Positions 16,559 to 25,012 of a DNA stretch of 64,000 bases are shown here, in pieces. The translations under genes and the position numbers were made by a program. Position 1 is the stretch's first letter, and each line of letters opens with the position of its first letter. Origin of the DNA: UBA4421 sp002704225. Its GTDB lineage: Bacteria; Pseudomonadota; Gammaproteobacteria; Pseudomonadales; Azotimanducaceae. The notes beneath the pieces are model-generated. The model did not search any database. It was not told where the DNA came from and saw only the letters and a list, made by a program, of their open reading frames with translations. Where the stretch lies: positions 1-64,000 of the forward strand of contig CACDWG010000005.1 of NCBI GenBank assembly GCA_902556425.1, read 5' to 3'.

Positions 16559-17709
16559 AAAATCTCCGCCGCTTGGGCCAGCGTGGCGTCGTCCTTGGCA
16601 AAACAAAAGCGCAAGGCCCGATGCTCGCATTCGCTGGGGGTCTGAAAAAAGACACTGATCGGAATTGAGGCGATGCCCTGCTCACAGGTCCACCGTCGCG
16701 CCAGCTCGACATCGTGCTCCGAGGACACATCAGCGTATCCGAGCAACTGAAAATAGGTGCCCTGACTCGGCACAATATGGAATCGAGAACCCTGCAGCAA
16801 CTCGCAGAAGACATCTCGCTTCGCTTGATAAAACCCCGGCAGTTGCTCGTGGTGCTCTGGGTGCTGCTGTAAAAAATCCGCGATGCCCAACTGCACCGGC
16901 GTATTCACCGTAAAAGTCACGTACTGGTGAACCCGCCTGAACTCCCGAGTCAGCTGGGGCGGAGCGATGCAGTAACCCACCTTCCAGCCCGTCACATGAT
17001 AAGTCTTGCCAAAGGAAGAAATCACAAAGCTGCGCGCGTACAGATCCGCATACGCACAGAGGCTGAGATGCCTGCCCTGATCAAACACCATGTGTTCGTA
17101 GACTTCATCGCCAATCAAGTAAATGTCGTGGCGGGCGCACAACGCGGACAGGGCGGTGATATCCGCATCCTGCATCACCATGCCTGTTGGATTATGTGGA
17201 CTGTTCAAAATCAGCAAACGGGTTCGCGACGTGATGGTCGCTTCAATGCGCTCCCAGTCGATTCGATAGCGCGGAGCAGTCAGCGGCACATGCACAGCCA
17301 CCCCACCCTGCAAACGTATCACCGGGTCATAACTGTCGTAGGCTGGATCTAGCACGATGACCTCGTCGCCGGCATGAACCACCGCGGCTATGGCGCAAAA
17401 CAATGCCTCCGTTGCGCCAGCGGTGACCGTGACCTCGGTTTCCGGGTCGCAGTGAAGACCGTAAAGATCATCGACCTTGGTGGCGATGGCTTGACGCAGC
17501 AGAGGCACTCCCGCCATGGGCGGGTATTGATTCTGGCCATCGCGCATATGGGCATTCACCCGATCAAGGAGTGCTTCAGGCCCGTCAAAATCCGGGAACC
17601 CCTGGGACAAATTGAGCGCATTTTGCTCTGCTGCCAGCGCACTCATGACGGTAAAAATTGTCGTGCCTACATCAGGCAACTTGCTGACTGGGTTCGCGGG
17701 TAAATTCAT
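16546..17709 (-). CDS. Methionine aminotransferase (YbdL-like, PLP fold type I)
   Basis: A 387-residue class I/II aminotransferase. Visible sites are NLSQGFPDF, NSPHNPTG (substrate and PLP Asn173), GDEVYEHMVFD (PLP Asp201), the Schiff-base Lys235 in SSFGKTYHVTGWK, and the C-terminal LRFCFAK. TYHVTGWKVGY and FPDFDGP match YbdL and KAT/GTK-like enzymes, which transaminate 4-methylthio-2-oxobutanoate with glutamine or other donors. The gene overlaps the omega-amidase gene downstream, the classic pairing that closes methionine salvage. It is divergent from ahcY. Confidence 0.88.
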   Translation of the reverse strand: MNLPANPVSKLPDVGTTIFTVMSALAAEQNALNLSQGFPDFDGPEALLDRVNAHMRDGQNQYPPMAGVPLLRQAIATKVDDLYGLHCDPETEVTVTAGATEALFCAIAAVVHAGDEVIVLDPAYDSYDPVIRLQGGVAVHVPLTAPRYRIDWERIEATITSRTRLLILNSPHNPTGMVMQDADITALSALCARHDIYLIGDEVYEHMVFDQGRHLSLCAYADLYARSFVISSFGKTYHVTGWKVGYCIAPPQLTREFRRVHQYVTFTVNTPVQLGIADFLQQHPEHHEQLPGFYQAKRDVFCELLQGSRFHIVPSQGTYFQLLGYADVSSEHDVELARRWTCEQGIASIPISVFFQTPSECEHRALRFCFAKDDATLAQAAEILCRL

Positions 17710-17779
17710 AACATCCTTACGATCGCCGTGCGACGGTCTCTATGTGGTCAGGACAGGCGATTAACACAGCCTGCCGCAC

Positions 17780-17869
17780 GGCCAAAACCATACGCATAGC
17801 GAGATGCGCAAGCAAACGTTGGCCACAGGTCAGCCATTGCAACGAATGGCTTTGTTCCGTCCGGTGGCC
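17780..17869. promoter_or_regulatory. Structured intergenic region ahead of ahcY
   Basis: The 271-bp gap between the aminotransferase and ahcY holds several complementary segments. GGCCAA at 17780-17785 pairs with TTGGCC at 17819-17824, enclosing a CGCAT/ATGCG hairpin at 17793-17808. GGCCAC at 17821-17826 pairs with GTGGCC at 17864-17869, enclosing a perfect 7-bp hairpin, 17832-17838 with 17845-17851. Bases 17821-17824 are shared, so the two outer stems exclude each other, as in an attenuator or riboswitch. I could not match it to the SAH riboswitch consensus. As the stems are symmetric, it could belong to either divergent transcript. Confidence 0.35.
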
Positions 17870-17980
17870 GCTGGTAGTATGCGCACACATTTCATGAGCG
17901 CTAACGCGCCGCCGCGCCTCAGCCTCGTAGGGCAGACAAATTTTGAGGCAAATCAAACAACGCATGACTCGGAGACAAGC

Positions 17981-19342
17981 ATGAGTGACTACAAGGTAGC
18001 TGACATCAATTTAGCGGACTTTGGACGTAAGGAAATCACCTTGGCCGAAGCTGAAATGCCTGCGCTCATGGCATTGCGACGACGCTACGCAAAGGAACAG
18101 CCCCTGGCCGGGGCCAAGATCATTGGCTGCATCCATATGACCATTCAGACCGCTGTGCTGATCGAGACGCTCACCGAGTTGGGCGCGGAAGTTCGCTGGT
18201 CGTCATGCAACATTTTCTCTACCCAGGACCACGCCGCTGCCGCGATGGCCGCCAACGGCGTACCGGTGTTTGCATGGAAAGGCGAAACCGAAGAAGAGTA
18301 CGAATGGTGTATCGAGCAAACCATTTTGCAGGACGGCAAACCTTGGGATGCCAACATGCTGTTGGATGACGGCGGTGACCTCACCCTGATCATTCATGAA
18401 AAATACCCTCAAATGCTGGATCACATTCATGGCATCAGCGAAGAAACCACAACGGGTGTGCACAGACTTTACGAAATGATGCGTGACGGTCAGCTGCGCA
18501 TACCCGCCATTAACGTCAACGATTCTGTGACTAAGTCAAAGAACGACAACAAATACGGTTGCCGACACAGCTTGAACGATGCCATCAAACGCGCCACAGA
18601 TATGTTGATGGCCGGCAAACGAGCCTTAGTCATCGGCTACGGCGATGTCGGCAAGGGCTCTGCCCAGAGTTTGCGTCAAGAGGGCATGATCGTCCGCGTG
18701 ACTGAGGTCGATCCAATTTGCGCCATGCAGGCCTGCATGGATGGCTACGAAGTGGTGTCCCCTTACCAAGGCGGCGTCAACACCGGAAAAATCGAAGACA
18801 TCGATACGCGGCTGATGCAGGACACCGACATTTTGGTGACCTGTACCGGTAACGCCAACGTATGTGATTCGGCCATTCTCAGCACTCTGAAAAAGGGGGC
18901 TGTGGTATGCAACATCGGTCACTTCGACAACGAAATCGATACCGCCTTCATGCGCGAGCACTGGCGCTGGGACCAAGTGAAAGAGCAAGTGCACATGGTC
19001 TACCGCTCAGAGCAAGGCGGCGACTACTTAATCCTGCTATCCGAAGGCCGATTAGTGAATCTGGGCAACGCCATGGGTCACCCCTCTCGCATTATGGATG
19101 GTTCCTTCGCCAATCAGGTGCTGGCGCAGATGTACTTGTTCGAGCAAGGCTGGGCAAAGCAGGATGAAAATCAACGCCAGCCCGTCAGCGTCGAAGTACT
19201 GCCCAAAAAACTGGACGAAGAAGTGGCCGAGTTGATGGTCGAAGGCTTTGGCGGTGTGATGACGCGCCTGACCAAGACCCAAGCAGATTACATCGGCGTT
19301 GCAGAGCAAGGCCCCTTCAAGCTGGAATCTTACAAATACTGA
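17981..19342 (+). CDS. ahcY: Adenosylhomocysteinase
   Basis: A 453-residue S-adenosyl-L-homocysteine hydrolase, which splits SAH to adenosine and homocysteine and keeps methylation going. Landmarks are LAGAKIIGCIHMTIQTAVLIETL, CNIFSTQDHAAAA, the EETTTGVHRLYEM substrate segment, NDSVTKSKNDN with the catalytic lysine, the NAD-binding GYGDVGKGSAQ and the C-terminal YKY that reaches the neighbouring subunit. The start at 17981 has GGAG 7 nt upstream. tesB follows after 29 bp. The gap upstream is structured and may be regulatory. Confidence 0.97.
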   Translation: MSDYKVADINLADFGRKEITLAEAEMPALMALRRRYAKEQPLAGAKIIGCIHMTIQTAVLIETLTELGAEVRWSSCNIFSTQDHAAAAMAANGVPVFAWKGETEEEYEWCIEQTILQDGKPWDANMLLDDGGDLTLIIHEKYPQMLDHIHGISEETTTGVHRLYEMMRDGQLRIPAINVNDSVTKSKNDNKYGCRHSLNDAIKRATDMLMAGKRALVIGYGDVGKGSAQSLRQEGMIVRVTEVDPICAMQACMDGYEVVSPYQGGVNTGKIEDIDTRLMQDTDILVTCTGNANVCDSAILSTLKKGAVVCNIGHFDNEIDTAFMREHWRWDQVKEQVHMVYRSEQGGDYLILLSEGRLVNLGNAMGHPSRIMDGSFANQVLAQMYLFEQGWAKQDENQRQPVSVEVLPKKLDEEVAELMVEGFGGVMTRLTKTQADYIGVAEQGPFKLESYKY

Positions 19343-19371
19343 GACCTTGATCAAACGTATCGAAACACCCT

Positions 19372-20232
19372 ATGCAGCCGCTCAGTAAAATCATCGAAAC
19401 ACTCGACCTTGAAGAGATCGAGTTAAACCACTACTTGGCGACCAGCCCCAACGAAGGTTGGCAGCGAGTCTATGGCGGCCAGGTCATTGGGCAAGCACTG
19501 GTTGCGGCGTCCCGAACGGTTTCTACCGACCGGAGCGCGCACAGCCTGCACGGTTATTTTTTGCGCGCCGGAGACACGGATATACCCATTTTGTACAAAG
19601 TGGATCGAATTCGGGACGGCAAAAGCTTTACGACACGACGCGTTGTTGCAGTCCAGCGGGGCCAAGCCATTTTCACCATGTCCATTTCGTTTCAGGTTGA
19701 TGAAGAAGGCTTAACCCATCAGTTTGACATGCCCGATGTGCCATCACCTGACGCACTGCCGACAGACGAAGAAATTCGTCAACAACAGGCCAAAAGCTGG
19801 CCCGAAGAATTTCAAGACAGCTTTTTGGGCTCGTCGGCCATACAGGTGAAGCCCATCGACCCTGTCGACATGCTGAACCCTGAACCCGCGCCCCCCGTGC
19901 AGCGCTGCTGGATGCGATGCGGCGAAAAGCTTCCCGACGACCCACGCATTCATCAATGCGTTTTGGCCTATTTATCGGATTGGTCGCTGCTGGATACCGC
20001 CACACGCCCCCATGCGGTGAGCTTTATGCAAGACAATGTTCAGGTGGCCAGTTTGGATCATGCGATGTGGTTCCATCGACCATTTCGAGCGGATGAGTGG
20101 TTGCTTTACGACCAAGACAGCCCCAGCGCCAACGGTGCCCGAGGCTTTAATCGCGGCCTGATTTACAATCAAGCCGGTGAACTCGTCGCGTCAACAACCC
20201 AAGAGGGGCTGGTGAGAATCCATCCGGAATAA
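19372..20232 (+). CDS. tesB: Acyl-CoA thioesterase II
   Basis: A 286-residue double-hotdog thioesterase releasing free fatty acids from acyl-CoA. The catalytic set of E. coli TesB (Asp204, Thr228, Gln278) maps to Asp203 in YLSDWSLL, Ser227 in VASLDHAMWFH and Gln277 in TTQEGL; threonine is conservatively replaced by serine. RVYGGQVIGQALVAA and SLHGYFLRAGD are typical. It lies 29 bp after ahcY and may share its transcript. It is convergent with the CMD-family gene. Confidence 0.95.
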   Translation: MQPLSKIIETLDLEEIELNHYLATSPNEGWQRVYGGQVIGQALVAASRTVSTDRSAHSLHGYFLRAGDTDIPILYKVDRIRDGKSFTTRRVVAVQRGQAIFTMSISFQVDEEGLTHQFDMPDVPSPDALPTDEEIRQQQAKSWPEEFQDSFLGSSAIQVKPIDPVDMLNPEPAPPVQRCWMRCGEKLPDDPRIHQCVLAYLSDWSLLDTATRPHAVSFMQDNVQVASLDHAMWFHRPFRADEWLLYDQDSPSANGARGFNRGLIYNQAGELVASTTQEGLVRIHPE

Positions 20233-20249
20233 TTGTTGAATACTGTGGC

Positions 20250-20825
20250 CTAGTGGCTGGATGGAAACGCGAGCTGCTGCCAGAAGCTACGGTAGTCGTA
20301 GTCGGTATCCAGCGCTAAGTTCAATCGATTGTAGGCACCGAAATCACTCACAATATGGGTGATTTGCACAATACCCAGATCCGTTAACCCAGCGCCACGC
20401 AGGGCCTCTACGTCCGCATCGGTGACCGAGGCGGCATCCGTGTTGACCTTCAGAGCGTAGTCAAGCAATGCCCGCAAACGAGGCTCCTCTACCGCATCCA
20501 CGCCTTCGTTCAGCAGTGCCCCCACCGTATCTTCGGGACTGTCCAAGCCGTAATTCAAAATCGTGCAAAAGGCTGCTGTGCAGTAAGCACAGCCATTGGC
20601 CTGGGACACCAGAATGCCAATATGCTGAATCTCTTCCATGGAGAGCTCGCCCTCTTCCCAGAGCACCTTGGTTGCGCCTAGCTTGGCGGTAAAAAAGGCG
20701 GGGAAGTTGAGCTCGACATAGAAATGGTTTGGCACACTGCCTTCCATTTGCGTGACCCATTCAAAAATACCCGCGACCGCTGGATCTTCGACAGATTCTG
20801 GCTTCGCTAGCCTCACTCTGGCCAT
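20250..20825 (-). CDS. Carboxymuconolactone decarboxylase/AhpD-like protein
   Basis: A 191-residue all-helical protein of the peroxidase-related CMD group. The redox motif is Cys79-Ala-Tyr-Cys82 in ANGCAYCTAAFC, preceded by MEEIQHIGILVSQ. In AhpD the second cysteine is followed three residues later by a histidine that assists proton transfer; here that position is Phe86, with an extra Cys87. Thiol peroxidase or disulfide-relay function is likely, but the changed site may alter it. It is 75 bp from the TonB receptor gene on the same strand and could be the distal gene. Confidence 0.82.
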   Translation of the reverse strand: MARVRLAKPESVEDPAVAGIFEWVTQMEGSVPNHFYVELNFPAFFTAKLGATKVLWEEGELSMEEIQHIGILVSQANGCAYCTAAFCTILNYGLDSPEDTVGALLNEGVDAVEEPRLRALLDYALKVNTDAASVTDADVEALRGAGLTDLGIVQITHIVSDFGAYNRLNLALDTDYDYRSFWQQLAFPSSH

Positions 20826-20899
20826 AGGAACTTCCCTCTGTTTGTTTCACTGTTCACATGAGCACGCCATCTGCGCGCTCATGTACAAGACGACGCGGC

Positions 20900-23305
20900 T
20901 TAGAAGTCCCGACGCACTTCCAGACGCAGTTCCCGCCCTCGATCGAACAAACCTTCAAAGGACTGAAACGCGGTGCCGTAAACGCCCGTCACCATATACT
21001 CTTCGTCCGTCAGATTGATGCCACTCAGGATAACGGTCCACGCCTCGTCAGCACTTAGCCAACGCACGCTTGCGTCGATCAAATCCGTCGAATCCGTTTC
21101 AAGCAAGGCCGTATTGTAGGCGTCATTGAATGTCTTGGATCGGTAGCTCCAATCGCCTCGAAGAATCAACGTGCCGTTGTCACCCAGCGTCAACTCGCGA
21201 GAAAGTCCTAAGCTGGCTGCTGTTTCAGGGACGCGCTCGAAGTCGTTGTCCCGGGCGATCAGCGTGTTGCCGGTATCGATCTCATCGTAGTTCGCGTCCA
21301 GCAAGGACAGGCTGGCCTCAACCAACCAGCTGTTACCGGGAGAAGCCATCACTTCCAGCTCAAGGCCTTCAATCGACGCCTTACCGATGTTTTGAGTTAC
21401 CGGTGCAACGCTATTGAACACCTGCACCTGCAGATCTTCATAATCTGTGGTGAACAAAGCACCGTTCACACGAACTCGGCCGTCCATAAAGGTACCTTTG
21501 AAGCCCAGTTCCAGCACTTCAACGAATTCAGGATCGTAAGTCGGAATCAGATCGATGTCTGGGGTCCCCGGTGCTGCGGTAAAAGGCGCAATAATTGGCG
21601 GGAATACGCGCTGGGTAAAACCACCTGACTTGAAGCCCTCGGAATAACTCAGGTAGACCATCATGTCGTCCGACAGATCGAAGGCCAGGTTCGCCATGGG
21701 CGTAAACTCTGAGATATCAATGTCTTTTTCAAGCAGCGGCAAAATCCGCCCACCTGCTTGCAAAAAAGGAGCGTCTAAGGCGGCCAAGGGATTGTCCGCC
21801 GGCACCAAGTTACTGAAGCCCGCGTAGTAGTTCTGGTAGATGATTTGATCTGGCGTAAACGACTTCTGCTCGTCGGTGTAGCGCCCGCCGAGGGTCAAGT
21901 GTAATGCGTCGGTCAGATCGTACGTTGCTTGAGCAAATGCCGCCCATGCTTCGTTATCGAAGGAACCGCCTGAGCGGAAATTGGACACAGTGAAATCCAA
22001 AGTATTCACGTTGAAACCGTCTTCATTGAAGTAGTAGGCACCCAAAATCCATTCCAGCTTATCTGTTGAGCCTAACAGCTGTAGCTCCTGAGAAAACTGA
22101 TCCTGCTCTAGATCATCATGGAACTGAGAAATGCGATGAGGCGAGTGATCGCCGTCACGGGCAAACTCAGACTCCAGGCTACGAGACGCCGTGATGGACT
22201 TCAGCGTCAGCGTATCGGATATCTCGTAGGTAAACGTTGCAGAAAGCCCCAACAAGTCCGTCTCGGAAAGCGCGGGCGCGGTGCCCTCGTTCTCACCATC
22301 AGCACCGATGTAACGCGAGTCATAGCAGTTCGCTGACCCCGGGTTCGAAGTAACGCCCTGACCGGCCGCATTGGTCGCAGCGCATGGCTGACCCGGCCCC
22401 AATGCTGCCGTCGTCACGTTATGAATAAAGGCCATGGGCGGAGGTGGTGCCGCTACGACGCCAGCCAACTGACTCAAATCGGTAAAGTCGATACCAATCA
22501 GTTGCATGGCAGGACCATTCTCACGATCCCGGGTCATGTCCACACTGAACTGTCCTGATAGCGCATCTGTGGGCTGCCAGTTCACTGCCAGGCGAGCGGT
22601 AAGCGTATCGTCATCGCCCAGATCAATACCGTCTGCGCGCTGTACATAACCGTCTTGGTTGAACGAGGCGACGCTTACACGGGCTGCTGCGGTATCACTT
22701 AGCGTGCCTTCGACGCTTGCATTCAAATGCAGCAGGCTGTCATCGCCGAAGCTTGCACCAATCGAGCCTTGCACATCACCGCCAATTTCCGGCTGGCGGG
22801 TGACAACAGAAATTGCGCCGCCAATGGTGTTGCGACCGAACAACGTTCCCTGAGGACCACGCAACACTTCGATGCGTTCGACATCAACGATGTCTAAAAT
22901 CGCGCCAACCGAGCGGGCGACATAAACACCGTCAACGTAAAGGCCCACGCCCGGTTCGGTCGTAGGCAAAAATTCTTTTTGACCGATACCCCGCAAATAA
23001 ATCGCAGCAGAGTTCGATGCACCCCCAAAACTTGGGTTGTTTTCCAGAGTCAGCCCCGGGGCGAACTTGGCAATCTGATCCAATCGCGTCACGCCGCGAT
23101 AATCCAAGGAATCACCGGTATATGCAGAAATCGCGATAGGGGCGCTTTGCAGGCCTTCCTCACGGCGTCGTGCCGTCACAACCACTTCTTCAATCATGGC
23201 ATCCGCGCCGGTGCGCTCTACGGTTTCTTCAGCGTTCGCCACTGTGGCTAGGCTGATACTCATTGCTCCCGTGGCAAATGCCAGGGTGTACCATCGCTTT
23301 AACAT
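20900..23305 (-). CDS. TonB-dependent outer-membrane receptor
   Basis: This 801-residue protein starts with a signal peptide (to about residue 25, ending ATVANAEE), then a TonB-box-like IEEVVVTARRREE, and a plug domain with GVGLYVDGVYVARS, VERIEVLRGPQGTLFGRNTIGGAI and VVTRQP. A 22-strand barrel follows and ends in a terminal phenylalanine. This is the usual layout of the FecA/CirA-like and IroN-like receptors abundant in Sphingomonas and marine gammaproteobacteria. GAGGAGAG precedes the ATG. No Fur box or SusD partner is seen. The substrate is unknown; the catabolic neighbours argue against a siderophore. Confidence 0.92.
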   Translation of the reverse strand: MLKRWYTLAFATGAMSISLATVANAEETVERTGADAMIEEVVVTARRREEGLQSAPIAISAYTGDSLDYRGVTRLDQIAKFAPGLTLENNPSFGGASNSAAIYLRGIGQKEFLPTTEPGVGLYVDGVYVARSVGAILDIVDVERIEVLRGPQGTLFGRNTIGGAISVVTRQPEIGGDVQGSIGASFGDDSLLHLNASVEGTLSDTAAARVSVASFNQDGYVQRADGIDLGDDDTLTARLAVNWQPTDALSGQFSVDMTRDRENGPAMQLIGIDFTDLSQLAGVVAAPPPPMAFIHNVTTAALGPGQPCAATNAAGQGVTSNPGSANCYDSRYIGADGENEGTAPALSETDLLGLSATFTYEISDTLTLKSITASRSLESEFARDGDHSPHRISQFHDDLEQDQFSQELQLLGSTDKLEWILGAYYFNEDGFNVNTLDFTVSNFRSGGSFDNEAWAAFAQATYDLTDALHLTLGGRYTDEQKSFTPDQIIYQNYYAGFSNLVPADNPLAALDAPFLQAGGRILPLLEKDIDISEFTPMANLAFDLSDDMMVYLSYSEGFKSGGFTQRVFPPIIAPFTAAPGTPDIDLIPTYDPEFVEVLELGFKGTFMDGRVRVNGALFTTDYEDLQVQVFNSVAPVTQNIGKASIEGLELEVMASPGNSWLVEASLSLLDANYDEIDTGNTLIARDNDFERVPETAASLGLSRELTLGDNGTLILRGDWSYRSKTFNDAYNTALLETDSTDLIDASVRWLSADEAWTVILSGINLTDEEYMVTGVYGTAFQSFEGLFDRGRELRLEVRRDF

Positions 23306-23370
23306 TACGTCTCTCCTCGTACTAAAGCCGTTTCACTCTATGTTTCAACACTCATTCCATTGCAGCCGCT

Positions 23371-24735
23371 CTAGCCGTTAACTACCGGCACCGCCTGCAT
23401 CGCTTGCGCGATCACATCATCTGATAAATCCGCATCGATCATTTCTCCGTTGAGGTACTTGTCGTAAGACGCAAGGTCTAGGTGACCGTGGCCGCACAAT
23501 GCAGTCAAAATCACTTTTTCCTCTCCAGATTCTTTGCATGCCAATGCTTCGCGCACGGCCGCTGCGATCGCGTGAGTGGGCTCAGGCGCTGGCACGATGC
23601 CTTCCATACGAGCGAAATCCAAGGCACCCGCAAAGCACTCGTTCTGTGGAATCGAAATCGCTTCAACCATGCCCAACTCGTAAACATGCGAAACCAGCGG
23701 CGCCATACCGTGATAGCGCAAGCCACCGGCGTGAATGGGTTCTGGAATAAAGCCGTGGCCCAGAGTGTGCATTTTCATCATTGGCGTCAGACCTGCGGTA
23801 TCACCGAAGTCATAGCGATACTCACCCTTGGTCAGCGTTGGGCAGGCCGCAGGTTCGACGCAGCGAATGGTAGGATTCATACGACCCGCCAGTTTTTCGC
23901 GCAAAAACGGAAACGCCAAACCGCCAAAGTTGGAGCCACCACCGGTGCAACCCACCAACACATCCGGTACCGCGTCTACCTTGGCAAGCTGCAGCAATGC
24001 TTCTTCACCAATAATGGTCTGGTGCAGTAGAACATGATTCAAGACACTGCCAAGGGCGTAGCGAACATGCGGATCTTCAACAGCCTCACTGACCGCTTCG
24101 GAAATGGCGATACCCAAGGAGCCTGGATGATCCGCATCCTGAGCCAACAGACTGCGACCGAATTCTGTTGCCGGCGATGGACTGGAGTGCACTTTGCCAC
24201 CCCAGACTTCCATCATCGTGCGGCGGTAAGGTTTCGCCAGATAGGATGCAGCAACCTGCCACACTTCACATTCCAAACCAAATTGCGCACAGGCGAAAGC
24301 CAGAGAGCTGCCCCACTGTCCGGCACCGGTCTCGGTGGTCAGCTTGCGAATACCCTCTTGCGCGTTGTACCAAACCTGCGGCACCGCCGTATTCGGCTTA
24401 TGTGACCCAGCAGGGCTCACGCCTTCGTACTTGTAGTAAATTTTCGCAGGCGTATCGAGCAACTTTTCTAAGCGATGAGCACGAAATAAGGGACTGGGCC
24501 GCCACAATCGATAGACGTCGAGCACGTCGCCGGGAATATCAATGTACCGCTCTGTAGACATTTCCTGTTCGATCAGAGCCTTAGGAAACAAGGGCCCAAA
24601 ATCTTCTGCGGTGGCCGGCTCATGGGTACCCGGATGCAGTGCCGGCGGAGGAGGCTCCGGCAGGTCTGCGACGATGTTGTACCACTGGGTAGGCATTTCA
24701 CTTTCGTCTAAGAGGATTTTGTAGTTGTCTTTCAT
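23371..24735 (-). CDS. TrpB2-type tryptophan synthase beta-like PLP enzyme
   Basis: A 454-residue fold type II PLP enzyme of the TrpB2 group (TIGR01415-like). The PLP lysine is Lys113 in SPAGSHKPNTAV; GCTGGGSNFGG binds the phosphate. Signature TrpB2 segments are IDIPGDVLDVYRLWRPSPLF, TGAGQWGSSLAFA and LGHGFIPEPIHAGGLRYHG. No trpA or other trp gene is adjacent, so this is not the biosynthetic TrpAB pair; TrpB2 proteins make tryptophan from indole and serine or act as serine deaminases. Adjacent to a TonB receptor gene on the same strand (65 bp). Confidence 0.93.
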   Translation of the reverse strand: MKDNYKILLDESEMPTQWYNIVADLPEPPPPALHPGTHEPATAEDFGPLFPKALIEQEMSTERYIDIPGDVLDVYRLWRPSPLFRAHRLEKLLDTPAKIYYKYEGVSPAGSHKPNTAVPQVWYNAQEGIRKLTTETGAGQWGSSLAFACAQFGLECEVWQVAASYLAKPYRRTMMEVWGGKVHSSPSPATEFGRSLLAQDADHPGSLGIAISEAVSEAVEDPHVRYALGSVLNHVLLHQTIIGEEALLQLAKVDAVPDVLVGCTGGGSNFGGLAFPFLREKLAGRMNPTIRCVEPAACPTLTKGEYRYDFGDTAGLTPMMKMHTLGHGFIPEPIHAGGLRYHGMAPLVSHVYELGMVEAISIPQNECFAGALDFARMEGIVPAPEPTHAIAAAVREALACKESGEEKVILTALCGHGHLDLASYDKYLNGEMIDADLSDDVIAQAMQAVPVVNG

Positions 24736-25012
24736 GACACCCTTTCCTTGTTTCGTGGATTTCGCGGGGATTAGCAGCTGTCCAGCGCTCGCTTCGTACG
24801 ATCACATAGCATCGTTTCGCCGCGCTACAGAGAAGCGAATGATAGGGATTTGAGCCATCAATTAAAAGTTAACGTACCCAACAATACACCAATGCCGAGA
24901 AGGCTAGGGCATCACCCGAATCGAATTTCAGCTATGATGGGCGCTCGCTTGGGACGTTGTGCAATAGAGCCACCGTCCTCATCACACGCAATAAGAAACG
25001 GGGAGGTTTCGG

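Noticed and set aside
17714..17980. Known SAH riboswitch upstream of ahcY
   Set aside because: I looked for the conserved GAGGAGCGCUGC and GCCAGGCUCGG segments and did not find them. The structure is reported as a candidate without a family name.
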